From Kluyvera sichuanensis (GTDB taxonomy: Bacteria > Pseudomonadota > Gammaproteobacteria > Enterobacterales > Enterobacteriaceae): a stretch of DNA of 64,000 nucleotides. How positions within the stretch are numbered: position 1 is the first letter of the stretch; every line of letters begins with the position of its first letter. The notes under the pieces were generated by a model. The model was not told where the DNA came from and ran no database searches. It saw only the letters and a list, made by a program, of their open reading frames with translations. The stretch lies in the NCBI RefSeq assembly GCF_014218705.1, contig NZ_JABBJF010000017.1, positions 1-64,000 of the forward strand. Reading direction: 5' to 3'. Below, piece by piece: positions 10,254 through 21,336 of this stretch. A program made the position numbers and the translations under genes.

Positions 10254-10319
10254 CTGGCCTTTCCCTCATCGATATCCTCAGTTAGCATTCCAGTACGTTG
10301 ATTTACTGAGATACCTCTT

Positions 10320-11756
10320 TTGAAACGCCCCTCGCTCTCTCCACGATCGCTTCGCCAACTGGTGACGCTGGCTTTCCTGCTGATTCTGCTGCCGCTGCTG
10401 GTGCTTGCCTGGCAGGCATGGCAGAGCCTCAACATGCTCAGCGCGCAGGCCGAACAGACCAACCGCACCACGCTGATGGATGCCCGACGTAGCGAAGCGA
10501 TGGCGAACGTTGCGCTGGATATGGAGCGCAGCTACCGCCAGTACTGCGTGTTGGATGACCCGACGCTGGCGAAGGTGTACCAGAGTCAGCGTAAGCGCTA
10601 CAGCGATATGCTGGAGGCGCACGCGGGCGTGCTGCCGGACGACACGCTTTACCAGCGGCTGCGGCAGAATCTTCACGACCTGACGGCTCTACAGTGCACC
10701 AACAGCGGCCCGGAAAAGCAGGCGGTGGCGAAGCTTGAAGCCTTCTCCACCGCTAACGGTGAGCTGGTACAAGCTACCCGTACCGTGGTCTTCTCCCGTG
10801 GGCAGCAGCTCCAGCAGGCGATTGCCGAACGCGGCCAGTTCTTTGGCTGGCAGGCATTGGTGCTATTCCTGGTCAGCCTGGCGATGGTGCTGCTGTTTAC
10901 CCGTATGATTATCGGCCCGGTGAAGGGCATCGAGAGCATGATTAACCGGCTGGGCGAAGGGCAGACGCTGGACGGTGAGGTGATGTTCCGTGGCCCCCGC
11001 GAGCTGCGCTCCGTCGGGCAGCGAATTATCTGGCTTAGCGACCGGCTTTCCTGGCTGGAGTCGCAGCGTCACCAATTCCTGCGCCATCTTTCCCATGAAC
11101 TGAAAACGCCGCTCGCCAGCATGCGTGAGGGTACCGAACTGTTAGCCGACCAGGTGGTGGGGCCGCTGACGGCGGAGCAAAAAGAGGTGGTGGATATTCT
11201 CGACAGCAGTAGCCGCAATCTACAAACCCTGATTGAACAGCTGCTGGACTACAACCGTAAACTCAGTGAAACCGCCGTGCGCATGGAGTACGTCGCGCTG
11301 GCACCGCTAGTAGAGCTGGTGGTTTCTGCGCACAGTTTGCCGGCAAGGGCTAAACTGATGCACACGCTGGTCGACCTGCAGGCACCGGCTTGCCTGGCGG
11401 AACCGACTCTTCTGCTGAATGCGCTGGATAATCTCTACTCGAATGCGGTGCACTATGGCACTGAATCCGGTAACATTTATCTCCGCAGCCATCGGGACGG
11501 TTCGCGGATAGCCATAGACGTTATCAATACCGGAACGCCGATCCCGGATAGCGAAAAATTAATGATTTTCGAGCCTTTCTTTCAGGGGAGCCATCAGCGC
11601 AAAGGTGCGGTGAAGGGAAGCGGCCTGGGATTGAGCCTTGCACGCGACTCCGTTCGGAAAATGCACGGCGAACTACAGCTTCTCGACACCCAGGACGGCA
11701 ACGTCTGTTTTCGCATCGAACTCCCGGTACCAGGGCTGGAAAAAACAACCACATGA
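10320..11756 (+). CDS. glrK: Sensor histidine kinase GlrK (QseE)
   Basis: The 478-residue inner-membrane kinase (475 in E. coli) phosphorylates GlrR in response to envelope signals. It has transmembrane segments at about 15-35 and 175-197 around a periplasmic sensor, a HAMP linker, the phosphoacceptor His259 in HLSHELKTPL, and an ATPase domain with the N box (LDNLYSNAVHYG) and GSGLGLS. The TTG start at 10320 gives the conserved MKRxxxxPRSLRQLV N-terminus; the ribosome site is weak. Its stop overlaps the qseG start as ATGA. Confidence 0.95.
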   Translation: MKRPSLSPRSLRQLVTLAFLLILLPLLVLAWQAWQSLNMLSAQAEQTNRTTLMDARRSEAMANVALDMERSYRQYCVLDDPTLAKVYQSQRKRYSDMLEAHAGVLPDDTLYQRLRQNLHDLTALQCTNSGPEKQAVAKLEAFSTANGELVQATRTVVFSRGQQLQQAIAERGQFFGWQALVLFLVSLAMVLLFTRMIIGPVKGIESMINRLGEGQTLDGEVMFRGPRELRSVGQRIIWLSDRLSWLESQRHQFLRHLSHELKTPLASMREGTELLADQVVGPLTAEQKEVVDILDSSSRNLQTLIEQLLDYNRKLSETAVRMEYVALAPLVELVVSAHSLPARAKLMHTLVDLQAPACLAEPTLLLNALDNLYSNAVHYGTESGNIYLRSHRDGSRIAIDVINTGTPIPDSEKLMIFEPFFQGSHQRKGAVKGSGLGLSLARDSVRKMHGELQLLDTQDGNVCFRIELPVPGLEKTTT

Positions 11757-12458
11757 ATCGAAATCGAGTCACTATGCCCCAATTCTTAGCACGGACGAGT
11801 CGGATACCACGGCGGTGGTGCGGCGGGCTATTTGGGCTCACCTGCCTGATGCTCTCCGGATGTAATAGCGCACTGACGCCGCACAGTCTCGGCAGCAGCG
11901 CTGAAGGCAGCGAACCGCGCCAGCAAGTAGCGGATTATCTGTCGACTAACTGCGACGATATCTGGTCACTGGATGGCGATACCGCAGAGAACAACCCTCT
12001 TTACTGGCTGCGCAGCGTGGACTGCGCCAATCGTCTGTCTGCAGCTCGCGCACGCGCGGAAGCCAGCCCGCTGACGGCGGATACCTGGCAGGGCGCGTTT
12101 AAGCGCGGCATCCTGCTGGCTAATGCCAAAATCACCCCGACCGAGCGTCGGCAGGTGGTCACGGCGATTGATACCCTCAGCCCGCAAATTCCGGTCCGCA
12201 TTCGCCCGCTGTACCAACTCTGGCGCGATGGGCAGGTATTGCAGCTGTCGCTGTCCGAAGAGCGTCAACGTTACAGCAAACTGCAGGAGGCCAGCGACGG
12301 CCAACTGGACGCGCTGCGCCTGCAGCAGCAACAACTACAGGGTGAGCTGGACTTAACCACCCGTAAGTTGCAAAACCTGACGGATATCGAACGCCAACTC
12401 TCTACCCGCAAACCGGGCGCCGATATGTCTCACGGCGCGGCATCTGACGAGGATAAGC

Positions 12459-12466
<8 letters not shown>
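11753..12466 (+). CDS. qseG: Outer-membrane lipoprotein QseG
   Basis: The 237-residue lipoprotein has the lipobox LSGC with lipidated Cys37 after a hydrophobic segment. Asn at position +2 is compatible with outer-membrane sorting. A C-terminal coiled coil (about 165-215) is rich in Gln, Leu and Arg. In E. coli QseG interacts with the kinase GlrK/QseE and is needed for its signalling. Four-base overlap with glrK and eight-base overlap with glrR indicate translational coupling in one operon. Confidence 0.93.
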
Positions 12467-14203
<1,737 letters not shown>

Positions 14204-14209
14204 TCAGTA

Positions 14210-14234
14210 AAAGGCGGCCATCGGCCGCCTTTTC
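14210..14234. terminator. Bidirectional terminator of glnB and dtpC
   Basis: AAAGGCGGCC-ATC-GGCCGCCTTTT is flanked by A and T runs, fitting termination from both convergent genes. It ends just before the dtpC stop. Confidence 0.88.
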
Positions 14235-14235
14235 A

Positions 14236-15699
14236 TTACTCGTCGGCCTGTGCCAGCGTTACGCTGGACGAACCCAGCAGACGTTTCAACGCGACCAGCA
14301 CCACAATCAGCGCCACCACGCCCAGCGTCCATTCCCCCATTTGCGAGAAAAAGTGCCTATAGGCATCGATAGCCGTATCGCTAATTTGTGATTCGGTGGT
14401 TTTCTGCGCTACCACGCCTGCCAGCCAGTTAGCGACCGAGCCCGTTGCCAGCATGTAGATACCGGTCAATACGCCGGTCACTCCAGGCAGATTCAAACGG
14501 GTAATCTGCGCCATCGCCACCGGGTCAATAAACAGCTCGGCGAAGCCCATCAGCGCCAGCCCGGCGATCATCATGCCCATCGAAGCCTGACCGTGCAGCT
14601 GTGCGCCGCGCGCGTTCAGCGCCAGTAGCATAAAGCCTGCACCCATCAGCACCAGCCCGAATGCGAACTTCAGCCATACCCGCAGAGCAGAGCTAACGCT
14701 GCTTTCCGGACGTGCCAGCCAGGCCAGCACCACGCCTGCCGTCATCACGGCAATCGCGTTAACTGACTGGAAGAGGGCGGTTGGCACTTCAATGTTCAGC
14801 CAGCGACGGTTCACGAAGTGATCAATAAACAGGCTGATAGAGCTGCCGCCCTGCTGAGCCAGTACCCAGAACAGCGTGCCGGTCAGCATCAGCAAAATGA
14901 TTTGCCATAGGGCGCGGCGCTGCGCCGGGAAGCGCAGCATAATGCGCGCCACGATAACGGCGGCGGCCGCGCAGACGATCGCCAGCAGATAGCCTGACCA
15001 GTCGTTTTGCAGCAGCAGGGTGAAGAACAGCGGCGCGATGCATAGCGTCAGCGCCAGCCAGCCCCAGGTCGGCAGGACAAACTTCACCGCCCGCAGCGCC
15101 GGTTTGTTCACCCCTTGCGTATGGAGGAAATGGCGATGGCCGCTTAAGAAGACGATCAGGCCAATGAACATGCCGATGCCCGCCAGCGCGAAGCCAACGT
15201 GCCAGCCGTACCACTGCGCCGCCAACCCGCAGGCGATAGGCGCCGCAATGGAGCCGATGTTGCCTGCCGCATACAGCAGCGAAAAGCCGCCGTCGCGGCG
15301 GTTGTCGTCGGGGGCGTACATCTCGCCTAATAGACAGCTGATATTGGATTTAAACAGGCCGTAGCCGCAGATGATAATCCCCAATGCGAGGTACAGGCTC
15401 CACGTGGAATCCGATTCCACGCCGAGCACAATATGCCCAAGCGTCATCAGCAGTGCGCCGGATATGACGGCGGTTCGGTTACCGAGCAAGCGGTCGGCGA
15501 GCCAGCCGCCCAGAATAGGGGTGACATAGACCAGCGACGCGTAGGCGCTGAACAGGTCGATAGCGTGGCTGTCGTTGAAGCCAAGCTGGTGGGTAAGGTA
15601 AAGGATGAGCAGGGCACGCATGCCATAGAAGCTGAAATATTCCCAGATTTGAATCGCCACGATGTAGTAGATCGCGCGCGGTTGTGAGGGTGTTTTCAT
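14236..15699 (-). CDS. dtpC: Proton-coupled di/tripeptide transporter DtpC
   Basis: The 487-residue POT-family permease (485 in E. coli, formerly YjdL) imports peptides, favouring those with lysine. At least twelve membrane segments are visible. The POT signature ExxERFxYY is altered to [10 protein letters not shown], the atypical form of DtpC. In E. coli it is also downstream of cadBA, and lysine-peptide uptake may feed the CadA decarboxylase. A terminator separates it from cadA, so expression may be partial read-through. Confidence 0.93.
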   Translation of the reverse strand: MKTPSQPRAIYYIVAIQIWEYFSFYGMRALLILYLTHQLGFNDSHAIDLFSAYASLVYVTPILGGWLADRLLGNRTAVISGALLMTLGHIVLGVESDSTWSLYLALGIIICGYGLFKSNISCLLGEMYAPDDNRRDGGFSLLYAAGNIGSIAAPIACGLAAQWYGWHVGFALAGIGMFIGLIVFLSGHRHFLHTQGVNKPALRAVKFVLPTWGWLALTLCIAPLFFTLLLQNDWSGYLLAIVCAAAAVIVARIMLRFPAQRRALWQIILLMLTGTLFWVLAQQGGSSISLFIDHFVNRRWLNIEVPTALFQSVNAIAVMTAGVVLAWLARPESSVSSALRVWLKFAFGLVLMGAGFMLLALNARGAQLHGQASMGMMIAGLALMGFAELFIDPVAMAQITRLNLPGVTGVLTGIYMLATGSVANWLAGVVAQKTTESQISDTAIDAYRHFFSQMGEWTLGVVALIVVLVALKRLLGSSSVTLAQADE

Positions 15700-15726
15700 G
15701 TCGATTCCTTGCTGTGTGGATGCACG

Positions 15727-15754
15727 AAAAAGGGAAGCGACAAGCCGCTTCCCT
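15727..15754 (-). terminator. cadBA terminator
   Basis: On the minus strand AGGGAAGCG and CGCTTCCCT form a nine-base stem followed by five T. It lies between cadA and dtpC. Confidence 0.88.
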
Positions 15755-15766
15755 CTGTTGTTTTAA

Positions 15767-17911
15767 TTATTTTTTAGCGTCTTTCAGCACTTTAACCGTG
15801 TAACGACCATCCGCCTGACGGTAGGCGCCGTGGATGTCGGTTTCGAAGCCTGGGTAATGTGCGCCGATTTCGCACAGCATCTGCAGGAACTCCAGCACCG
15901 GACGGCTCTCTTCGGTGATCATCTCGCCCGGCATCACCAGTGGCACGCCTGGAGGATACGGCAGGATCATATTGGCGTTGATGCGACCAACCACATCATC
16001 CAGATAGACCTCTTCCGTTTCGCCGTGCAGCTCTTTCTGGAACGCTTCGTACGGGGTGATTTCCATAGCTGGCAGCACTTCAAACGCGCGGAACATCAGG
16101 TCCGGCAGGTTGTGGTGCTCAACCAATTTATGGATGCTCTGCGCCAGCTCCTGAATACGCATGTTTTCATAGAATTCAGGCGCTTCCTGGTACAACGAAG
16201 GCAGAATATTTTTCACCCGCAGGTTCAGGTCAAAGGCGCGTTTGAACTCGGTCAGCGCGCGCAGCAGGCTCAGCGCTTTGGTTTTATCAATACCGATGCT
16301 GAAGAGGAACAGCAGGTTATAAGGACCGGTTTTCTCAACAATAATGCCGCGCTCGTCGAGGTATTTGGCAACCAGGCTCGCCGGAATACCGAAGTCGTCC
16401 ATGGTACCGTCTTTTTTCATGCCCGGAGTCAGGATGGTGACTTTGATCGGGTCGAGGTACATATGTTCGTTGTCGATATTTTTGAAACCGTGCCATGCGC
16501 TGTCAGAACGCAGCGGCCAGCAGTCAGGGCCATCGATGTGCTCCGGCTGCCAGACGTCAAAGAACCAGCCTTCGGATTCACCTTTCAGACGTTTAATCTC
16601 TTTACGGAACTTGATTGCCCGCTCGATAGAACCGTTGATCAGACGCTTACCGGCATTGCCTTTCATCATCGCCGCGGCGGTTTCAGTAGAGGCGACGATG
16701 CCGTAGTGCGGAGAGGTGGTGGTGTGCATCATGTAGGCTTCGTTGAAGGTCTCTTCGTTGATATCGCCCTTCACGTGGATCATTGATGCCTGAGAGAACG
16801 CCGCCAGCAGTTTGTGCGTGGACTGGGTTTCATAAATCACTTTGCCTTCAACGCGGTCGCCGCTCATCCCACATTTACCCGCATAGATTGGCGAGAAGTT
16901 GGTGTAAGGCACCCAGGCAGAGTCGAAGTGGATGGATTTCACATCCAGCGTCTTCTTGATGTAGTCGGTGTTGTACAGCAGACCATCATAGGTGGAGTTG
17001 GTGATCACCGCATGCACTGGCCAGGTTGCGTTAGGCGTGGCTTTCACGCGCTTTTCAATGGTCGCGCGCTGGAATTCGCTCTGCGGAATACCGCCGAGAA
17101 TACCGTAAGCGTTACGGGTCGGGCGGAAGTAGATCGGCGTAATATTGCTCATCATCATCAGATGCGTCAGTGATTTATGGCAGTTACGGTCGATAAGCAC
17201 GGTGCTGCCCGCCGGTGCGGAATACATGCCAACGATTTTGTTCGCCGTAGAGGTACCGTTGGTCACCATGTAGCTGCGCTCGGCGTTAAAGACGCGGGCG
17301 ATATACTCTTCAGCTTCTTTGTGCGGTCCGGAGTGGTCCAGCAGAGAGCCCAGCTCGGAAACGGAGATGGAGATGTCTGACTTCATGGCGTTAGGGCCGA
17401 AGAAATCATGGAAAATGCTGCCGACCGGGCTTTTCTGGAAGGCGGTGCCGCCCATGTGGCCAGGGGTACAGAAGGTGTATTTACCTTCACGTACGTATTT
17501 GAACAACGCTTTGGTCAGCGGTGGCAGAATGGCGTCGATGTATTCGTCGGTGCTCTGGCGGATTTTCGCCGCAATGTCAGCCGCGGCGCCCAGGGCGTAT
17601 TCGAAGAAGCGAACCTGCATGCGCAGATCGTTCAGGCTGACGTCCAGCGTGGAGTAGCTGTTGGCAAAAGCGTAAACCGGCATGTACTCGTTCAGTGCGC
17701 TGATCTCTTCGCACAGCTCAAGGTTGTACTTATCCCAGTCAAAAATCACGCCGCAGAGATTGGCATTATTTTCAATCAGCTTCAGCAGGTCTTCACGGTC
17801 ATTTGGGTAAACGATGCGGAAGTTCAGGCCTTCCAGCGCGCGGTGAAGCTCACGAATAGGCTCTTCTTTAAAATAGACGCCCATGTGGTTCATGATAGCA
17901 ATAACGTTCAT
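15767..17911 (-). CDS. cadA: Inducible lysine decarboxylase
   Basis: CadA decarboxylates lysine to cadaverine, consuming a proton, and protects cells in acid. The protein has the wing domain (1-130), the PLP fold with the Schiff-base Lys in THKLLAAFSQAS and a C-terminal domain; E. coli CadA has 715 residues. Three ATGs occur in a row (17923, 17917, 17911) as ATGACT repeats. I chose 17911 (714 residues, MNVIAIMNHMG) by homology; GGA at 17929-17927 would suit 17917 or 17911 better than 17923. Confidence 0.95.
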   Translation of the reverse strand: MNVIAIMNHMGVYFKEEPIRELHRALEGLNFRIVYPNDREDLLKLIENNANLCGVIFDWDKYNLELCEEISALNEYMPVYAFANSYSTLDVSLNDLRMQVRFFEYALGAAADIAAKIRQSTDEYIDAILPPLTKALFKYVREGKYTFCTPGHMGGTAFQKSPVGSIFHDFFGPNAMKSDISISVSELGSLLDHSGPHKEAEEYIARVFNAERSYMVTNGTSTANKIVGMYSAPAGSTVLIDRNCHKSLTHLMMMSNITPIYFRPTRNAYGILGGIPQSEFQRATIEKRVKATPNATWPVHAVITNSTYDGLLYNTDYIKKTLDVKSIHFDSAWVPYTNFSPIYAGKCGMSGDRVEGKVIYETQSTHKLLAAFSQASMIHVKGDINEETFNEAYMMHTTTSPHYGIVASTETAAAMMKGNAGKRLINGSIERAIKFRKEIKRLKGESEGWFFDVWQPEHIDGPDCWPLRSDSAWHGFKNIDNEHMYLDPIKVTILTPGMKKDGTMDDFGIPASLVAKYLDERGIIVEKTGPYNLLFLFSIGIDKTKALSLLRALTEFKRAFDLNLRVKNILPSLYQEAPEFYENMRIQELAQSIHKLVEHHNLPDLMFRAFEVLPAMEITPYEAFQKELHGETEEVYLDDVVGRINANMILPYPPGVPLVMPGEMITEESRPVLEFLQMLCEIGAHYPGFETDIHGAYRQADGRYTVKVLKDAKK

Positions 17912-17938
17912 AGTCATAGTCATGTTTCCGGATAAAGA

Positions 17939-17979
17939 AGGCCCCTCCCGCCACGATGTGGCAGGTGAAGGAGGAGCCT
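17939..17979 (-). repeat. Hairpin between cadB and cadA
   Basis: AGGCCCCTCC (17939-17948) and GGAGGAGCCT (17970-17979) pair with one wobble, with an inner GCCAC/GTGGC stem. It lies within the cadBA transcript and could stabilise or process the mRNA, allowing different CadB and CadA levels. Confidence 0.75.
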
Positions 17980-17999
17980 TTAGAGAAATTAGGGGATGA

Positions 18000-19331
18000 T
18001 TACAGCGCTTGAGCCGTGTTGTTTTCGTCGTCGTTATGCTGACGCTGGTGCATTTTGCGACCGTAGAACATCAGGATAACGAGGCTGACGATGAAGGTAC
18101 CGGACAGTTCGAAGGAGCTTGCACCCATCAACGCGATGAAGCAGAACGCACAGCCCAGCACGGAGCAGATAAGGCTGACGAAGTTACGAACGTTGATGCC
18201 TTCGAAGCGAATCAGGTCAACGCAGGAGTAGAAGTAAGGCAGCATGGTCAGCAGCACGGCGATACCGGTCAGTTCACCGAACAGGTCAGAAGCTTTACCG
18301 CCGTTGGAGTTCATCACGGTGATGATGATCATCAGACCGGTCATTTTCAGGCCAGCCAGCAGCAGACCTTTTTTAGGAATGCCGTTTTTATCGAGTTCGC
18401 CGTACACTTTCGGGAAGTTACCGTCGTTGGCGGCACGCACACCCGCCTGACCTACCAGCATCATCCAGGAGCCCAGAGAAGTCAGGCACGCAAAGGCGGT
18501 GAAGGCGGAAACCAGCGGTGCGGCCCAGCTACCCAGAATGGTTGAGGCGCTGACGGCAAACGGCGCACCGGAAGAGGCCATCACGGAAGCGGGATACATC
18601 CCGGAGATAACCTGAGTGGCAGCGATATAAACGATACCGGCCAGCGCGGTACCGAGCATGGTTGCCATGGGTACGGTACGTTTCGGGTTTTTCACCATGC
18701 CGGTGCTCACTGCGGCAGATTCCACGCCGACGAACGCCCACAGGCACAGCAGAATACTTTTAATCACCGCGTGTGGATCGGTCGTGGTAGAGGTGTTCCA
18801 GTTGGCGTGGTAGGTCGCCATGTCAAACCAGTGCCAGCCCACCACGGCGGTCAGTACAACCGGGATCAGCACCAGGAACAGGCCGATAGTGGTCAGACGG
18901 CTCACCCAGGTACCGCCCAGCATGTTGATAAAGGTGAACAGCCACACGATGGCGATACACGCGATACCGGCAGGAATCGGGTCGTTTAATACCGGGAAGT
19001 AGGTGGATAAATAAGAGACGGCGGTAATACCGATAGCCAGGTTACCGATCCAGTTGGCATGGTAATAAAGGACGCCGGTCTGGAAGCCGAAAGCGGGAGA
19101 TAATTCACCAGCGTACGCAATGGGGCCACCCTGCTGCGGGTTCTTCGTTGCTAGTCGAGCGTAAACGTAAGCCAGTGACATGGCACCAATAATAGAAATA
19201 ACCCAGCCCCAAATGGCAATACCACCGATACTGGCGAGGTTCGCGGGTAATAATGCGATACCGCTCCCCATCATATTCCCGGCAACAACGCCGGTACAGG
19301 CAAATAGCCCGATCTTTTTGGCAGAACTCAT
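18000..19331 (-). CDS. cadB: Cadaverine/lysine antiporter
   Basis: The 443-residue APC-family permease (444 in E. coli) exports cadaverine in exchange for lysine, completing the acid-resistance cycle with CadA. Twelve membrane segments are expected. The glycine-rich first helix has GVVAGNMMGSGIALLPANLA. It is first in cadBA. GGAG precedes the ATG at 19331. Confidence 0.96.
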   Translation of the reverse strand: MSSAKKIGLFACTGVVAGNMMGSGIALLPANLASIGGIAIWGWVISIIGAMSLAYVYARLATKNPQQGGPIAYAGELSPAFGFQTGVLYYHANWIGNLAIGITAVSYLSTYFPVLNDPIPAGIACIAIVWLFTFINMLGGTWVSRLTTIGLFLVLIPVVLTAVVGWHWFDMATYHANWNTSTTTDPHAVIKSILLCLWAFVGVESAAVSTGMVKNPKRTVPMATMLGTALAGIVYIAATQVISGMYPASVMASSGAPFAVSASTILGSWAAPLVSAFTAFACLTSLGSWMMLVGQAGVRAANDGNFPKVYGELDKNGIPKKGLLLAGLKMTGLMIIITVMNSNGGKASDLFGELTGIAVLLTMLPYFYSCVDLIRFEGINVRNFVSLICSVLGCAFCFIALMGASSFELSGTFIVSLVILMFYGRKMHQRQHNDDENNTAQAL

Positions 19332-19684
19332 GTTCGTTTCTCCTGAACAGTATTTTTAGGACCGGATCGCGAGATGAGAAATGACGAATGACCCGACCAA
19401 CTGACGGCAATTATTACTGAGCAGGCTAAGAGAAGTCCTAAAGTAAAGGTGAAGTAAAAACAAACATAGAAAAAATGAGGTCTTTACCTTTTTAACGTAA
19501 CACGTCAGGATAAAAACTTTATATCAGGAAAAGGTAAATAGTGACTAATTACAATTGGTTAGGTGGTGGTATTTTAAGAAGGTTAATGTTGTCACAAAGT
19601 AACAAATAACACCTTGTGACAACATCAATATTACATCTTAAGGGTGATTATTTAACCATGATAATCGAGTTATTGGGCTAACGA
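19332..19684 (-). promoter_or_regulatory. cadC-cadB control region
   Basis: This 353-bp gap is AT-rich, as in E. coli, where CadC binds two sites upstream of cadBA and H-NS represses. I can see the richness and one long inverted repeat (19586-19625), but I cannot place Cad1 and Cad2 or the -10/-35 boxes with confidence. Confidence 0.65.
19586..19625. repeat. 12-bp perfect inverted repeat between cadC and cadB
   Basis: ATGTTGTCACAA (19586-19597) and TTGTGACAACAT (19614-19625) are exact reverse complements 16 bp apart. It could be a cadC terminator stem, although the T tract is missing, or a dimer binding site. Confidence 0.85.
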
Positions 19685-21202
19685 TTACTCTTTAGCTAAA
19701 AAAGACTGCAAATACGGGACTATTTTTTCAATCGAGGTCTGGAATACACCGTTTTGAATCCAGTACAGCGTGTTCTCACCTGGACGTAAATTAAAGGCCG
19801 TAATATAGGCATCAGCCGCCAGACGACTCTCGCCTTTCATTTCGTAAACTTTACCCAGCAGCACGTAGTTAAGCCATGACATCTCAATTTCAATGCTTTT
19901 ATTCACCGCCTCGAAGGCGTTATCGATACTACCGTGGCTTAAATAGTCGATAGCTTTAATTCGATACAGTATGGCGCTGTTCTGAATATCCGGCATTTGT
20001 TCTACGCGCGTTAATTCTTCATTCAGCGCGACCAGTTGCTGGTTATCAAAAGGCTGCTGCGACTGGCGTAAAACATCCACCATCGCCTTTTGCGCATAGG
20101 CATAGGCAAAATGAGGTGAGGATTTAGTAATGTTTGTCAGTAGCGTGCTGGCCTTATTTAACGACGGCGCATCGCCGACAGAAACCAGCTGCAGTGCCTG
20201 GTAAAACTGCGCCAGTGACTGCGTTTCCGGCAGCTTCAGCCGGGTCAGTTCCTTTTGCATCCCCTCTGGCCACGGCTGGGCCAGTGCGCTGGAGAGGCTA
20301 TCGAACAGATCGCCCTGGATAGAGACCAGGTTGCTATCAGTGACAAAATAGCGCTTATCGAGCATGGTTGAGCCGTCGGCGTTGTCGATAAGCAGCACCG
20401 ACATAAAGCACTGCTGGGCGCGGTAGTGGCGCTGATTCACAAAGCTGATGGTCAGCGTCTTCCCGGAGCTGCTCGGTTCATTGACGTTATAGTTGGTTTT
20501 GTCGTGAACCATAAAGGTGGAATAGGTGTTCAGCGAGGTGGTAATCAGCGTGCCGAGGCCGATGGCATAAGACTGCTGCGAGGCCCAGTTATTACAGGAG
20601 GATCCCGGTTCAAAGCGAACGTCAATATCGCGCGGGTTCAGCAGCAGATGTGCACGCGTGACCTGCGGATGCGGGCGCACCACGCTTAACAGGACCATGG
20701 CAATCAGCACGCCAAGCGAGAGTAAAAAGGCACATTGGGTCCAGAAGTTGGCGAACCAGCGGCGTGGTTTGTGCTCTACGGTGGCGGCAGGCGAAGGGCT
20801 TTTCGTGGGGGCTACCGGTGCGCTCTCAGGGGCGGTGGTAGGCTGTATCTCTGCGGCTTGATCTTGTATTTCAGACTCGCTAAGCCAGGTCACCGGGGCC
20901 GTAAGCTGGTAGCCGCGTTTGGGCACGGTAATAATGTATTCGGCGTGGCTATCGCCACCGTCGCGCAGCGATTTACGCAGTTCAGAAATACTTTGCGTGA
21001 CCACATGGCTGGTCACAATATTCCGCATCCAGATGTTATCAATAAGCTCGTCGCGGCTGAGCACTTCCCCTGGGTGGTGGGCAAAATACATCAGCAGATC
21101 GATTAATCGAGGTTCCAGAGTGAGCTGGCGTCCAGGGCGGCTTATTTGATTCACTGAAGGCGTGACGAGCCATTCCCCAACGCGCACAAACGGTTGTTGC
21201 AT
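19685..21202 (-). CDS. cadC: Membrane-bound transcriptional activator of cadBA
   Basis: The 505-residue one-component receptor (512 in E. coli) activates cadBA in acid plus lysine. Residues 1-105 form an OmpR-type winged helix (TLEPRLIDLLMYFAHHPGEV, GYQL), then a Pro/Ala/Thr-rich linker, a single membrane helix at about 155-178 (QCAFLLSLGVLIAMVLLSVV) and a periplasmic pH sensor. The two periplasmic Cys (SSCNNW and QQCFMS) that form the pH-sensitive disulfide in E. coli are kept, as is the Cys in the membrane segment. LysP, the lysine co-sensor, is not in the window. Confidence 0.95.
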   Translation of the reverse strand: MQQPFVRVGEWLVTPSVNQISRPGRQLTLEPRLIDLLMYFAHHPGEVLSRDELIDNIWMRNIVTSHVVTQSISELRKSLRDGGDSHAEYIITVPKRGYQLTAPVTWLSESEIQDQAAEIQPTTAPESAPVAPTKSPSPAATVEHKPRRWFANFWTQCAFLLSLGVLIAMVLLSVVRPHPQVTRAHLLLNPRDIDVRFEPGSSCNNWASQQSYAIGLGTLITTSLNTYSTFMVHDKTNYNVNEPSSSGKTLTISFVNQRHYRAQQCFMSVLLIDNADGSTMLDKRYFVTDSNLVSIQGDLFDSLSSALAQPWPEGMQKELTRLKLPETQSLAQFYQALQLVSVGDAPSLNKASTLLTNITKSSPHFAYAYAQKAMVDVLRQSQQPFDNQQLVALNEELTRVEQMPDIQNSAILYRIKAIDYLSHGSIDNAFEAVNKSIEIEMSWLNYVLLGKVYEMKGESRLAADAYITAFNLRPGENTLYWIQNGVFQTSIEKIVPYLQSFLAKE

Positions 21203-21300
21203 AAAAATGAATCACCAAAGGAAAAGAAATAGATAAGTGGGTAATGATAACACAGCTCACTACTCTATTTTTTGACTGGGACGAGCGAAGAAAGGCGGGA

Positions 21301-21324
21301 AGGCGGGGAGTTTCCTACCCGCCT
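21301..21324 (-). terminator. Possible hmp terminator
   Basis: On the minus strand AGGCGGG and CCCGCCT form a seven-base stem, followed by a C/T-rich stretch rather than a clean T tract. Confidence 0.5.
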
Positions 21325-21336
21325 GGAAAGAAAAGA

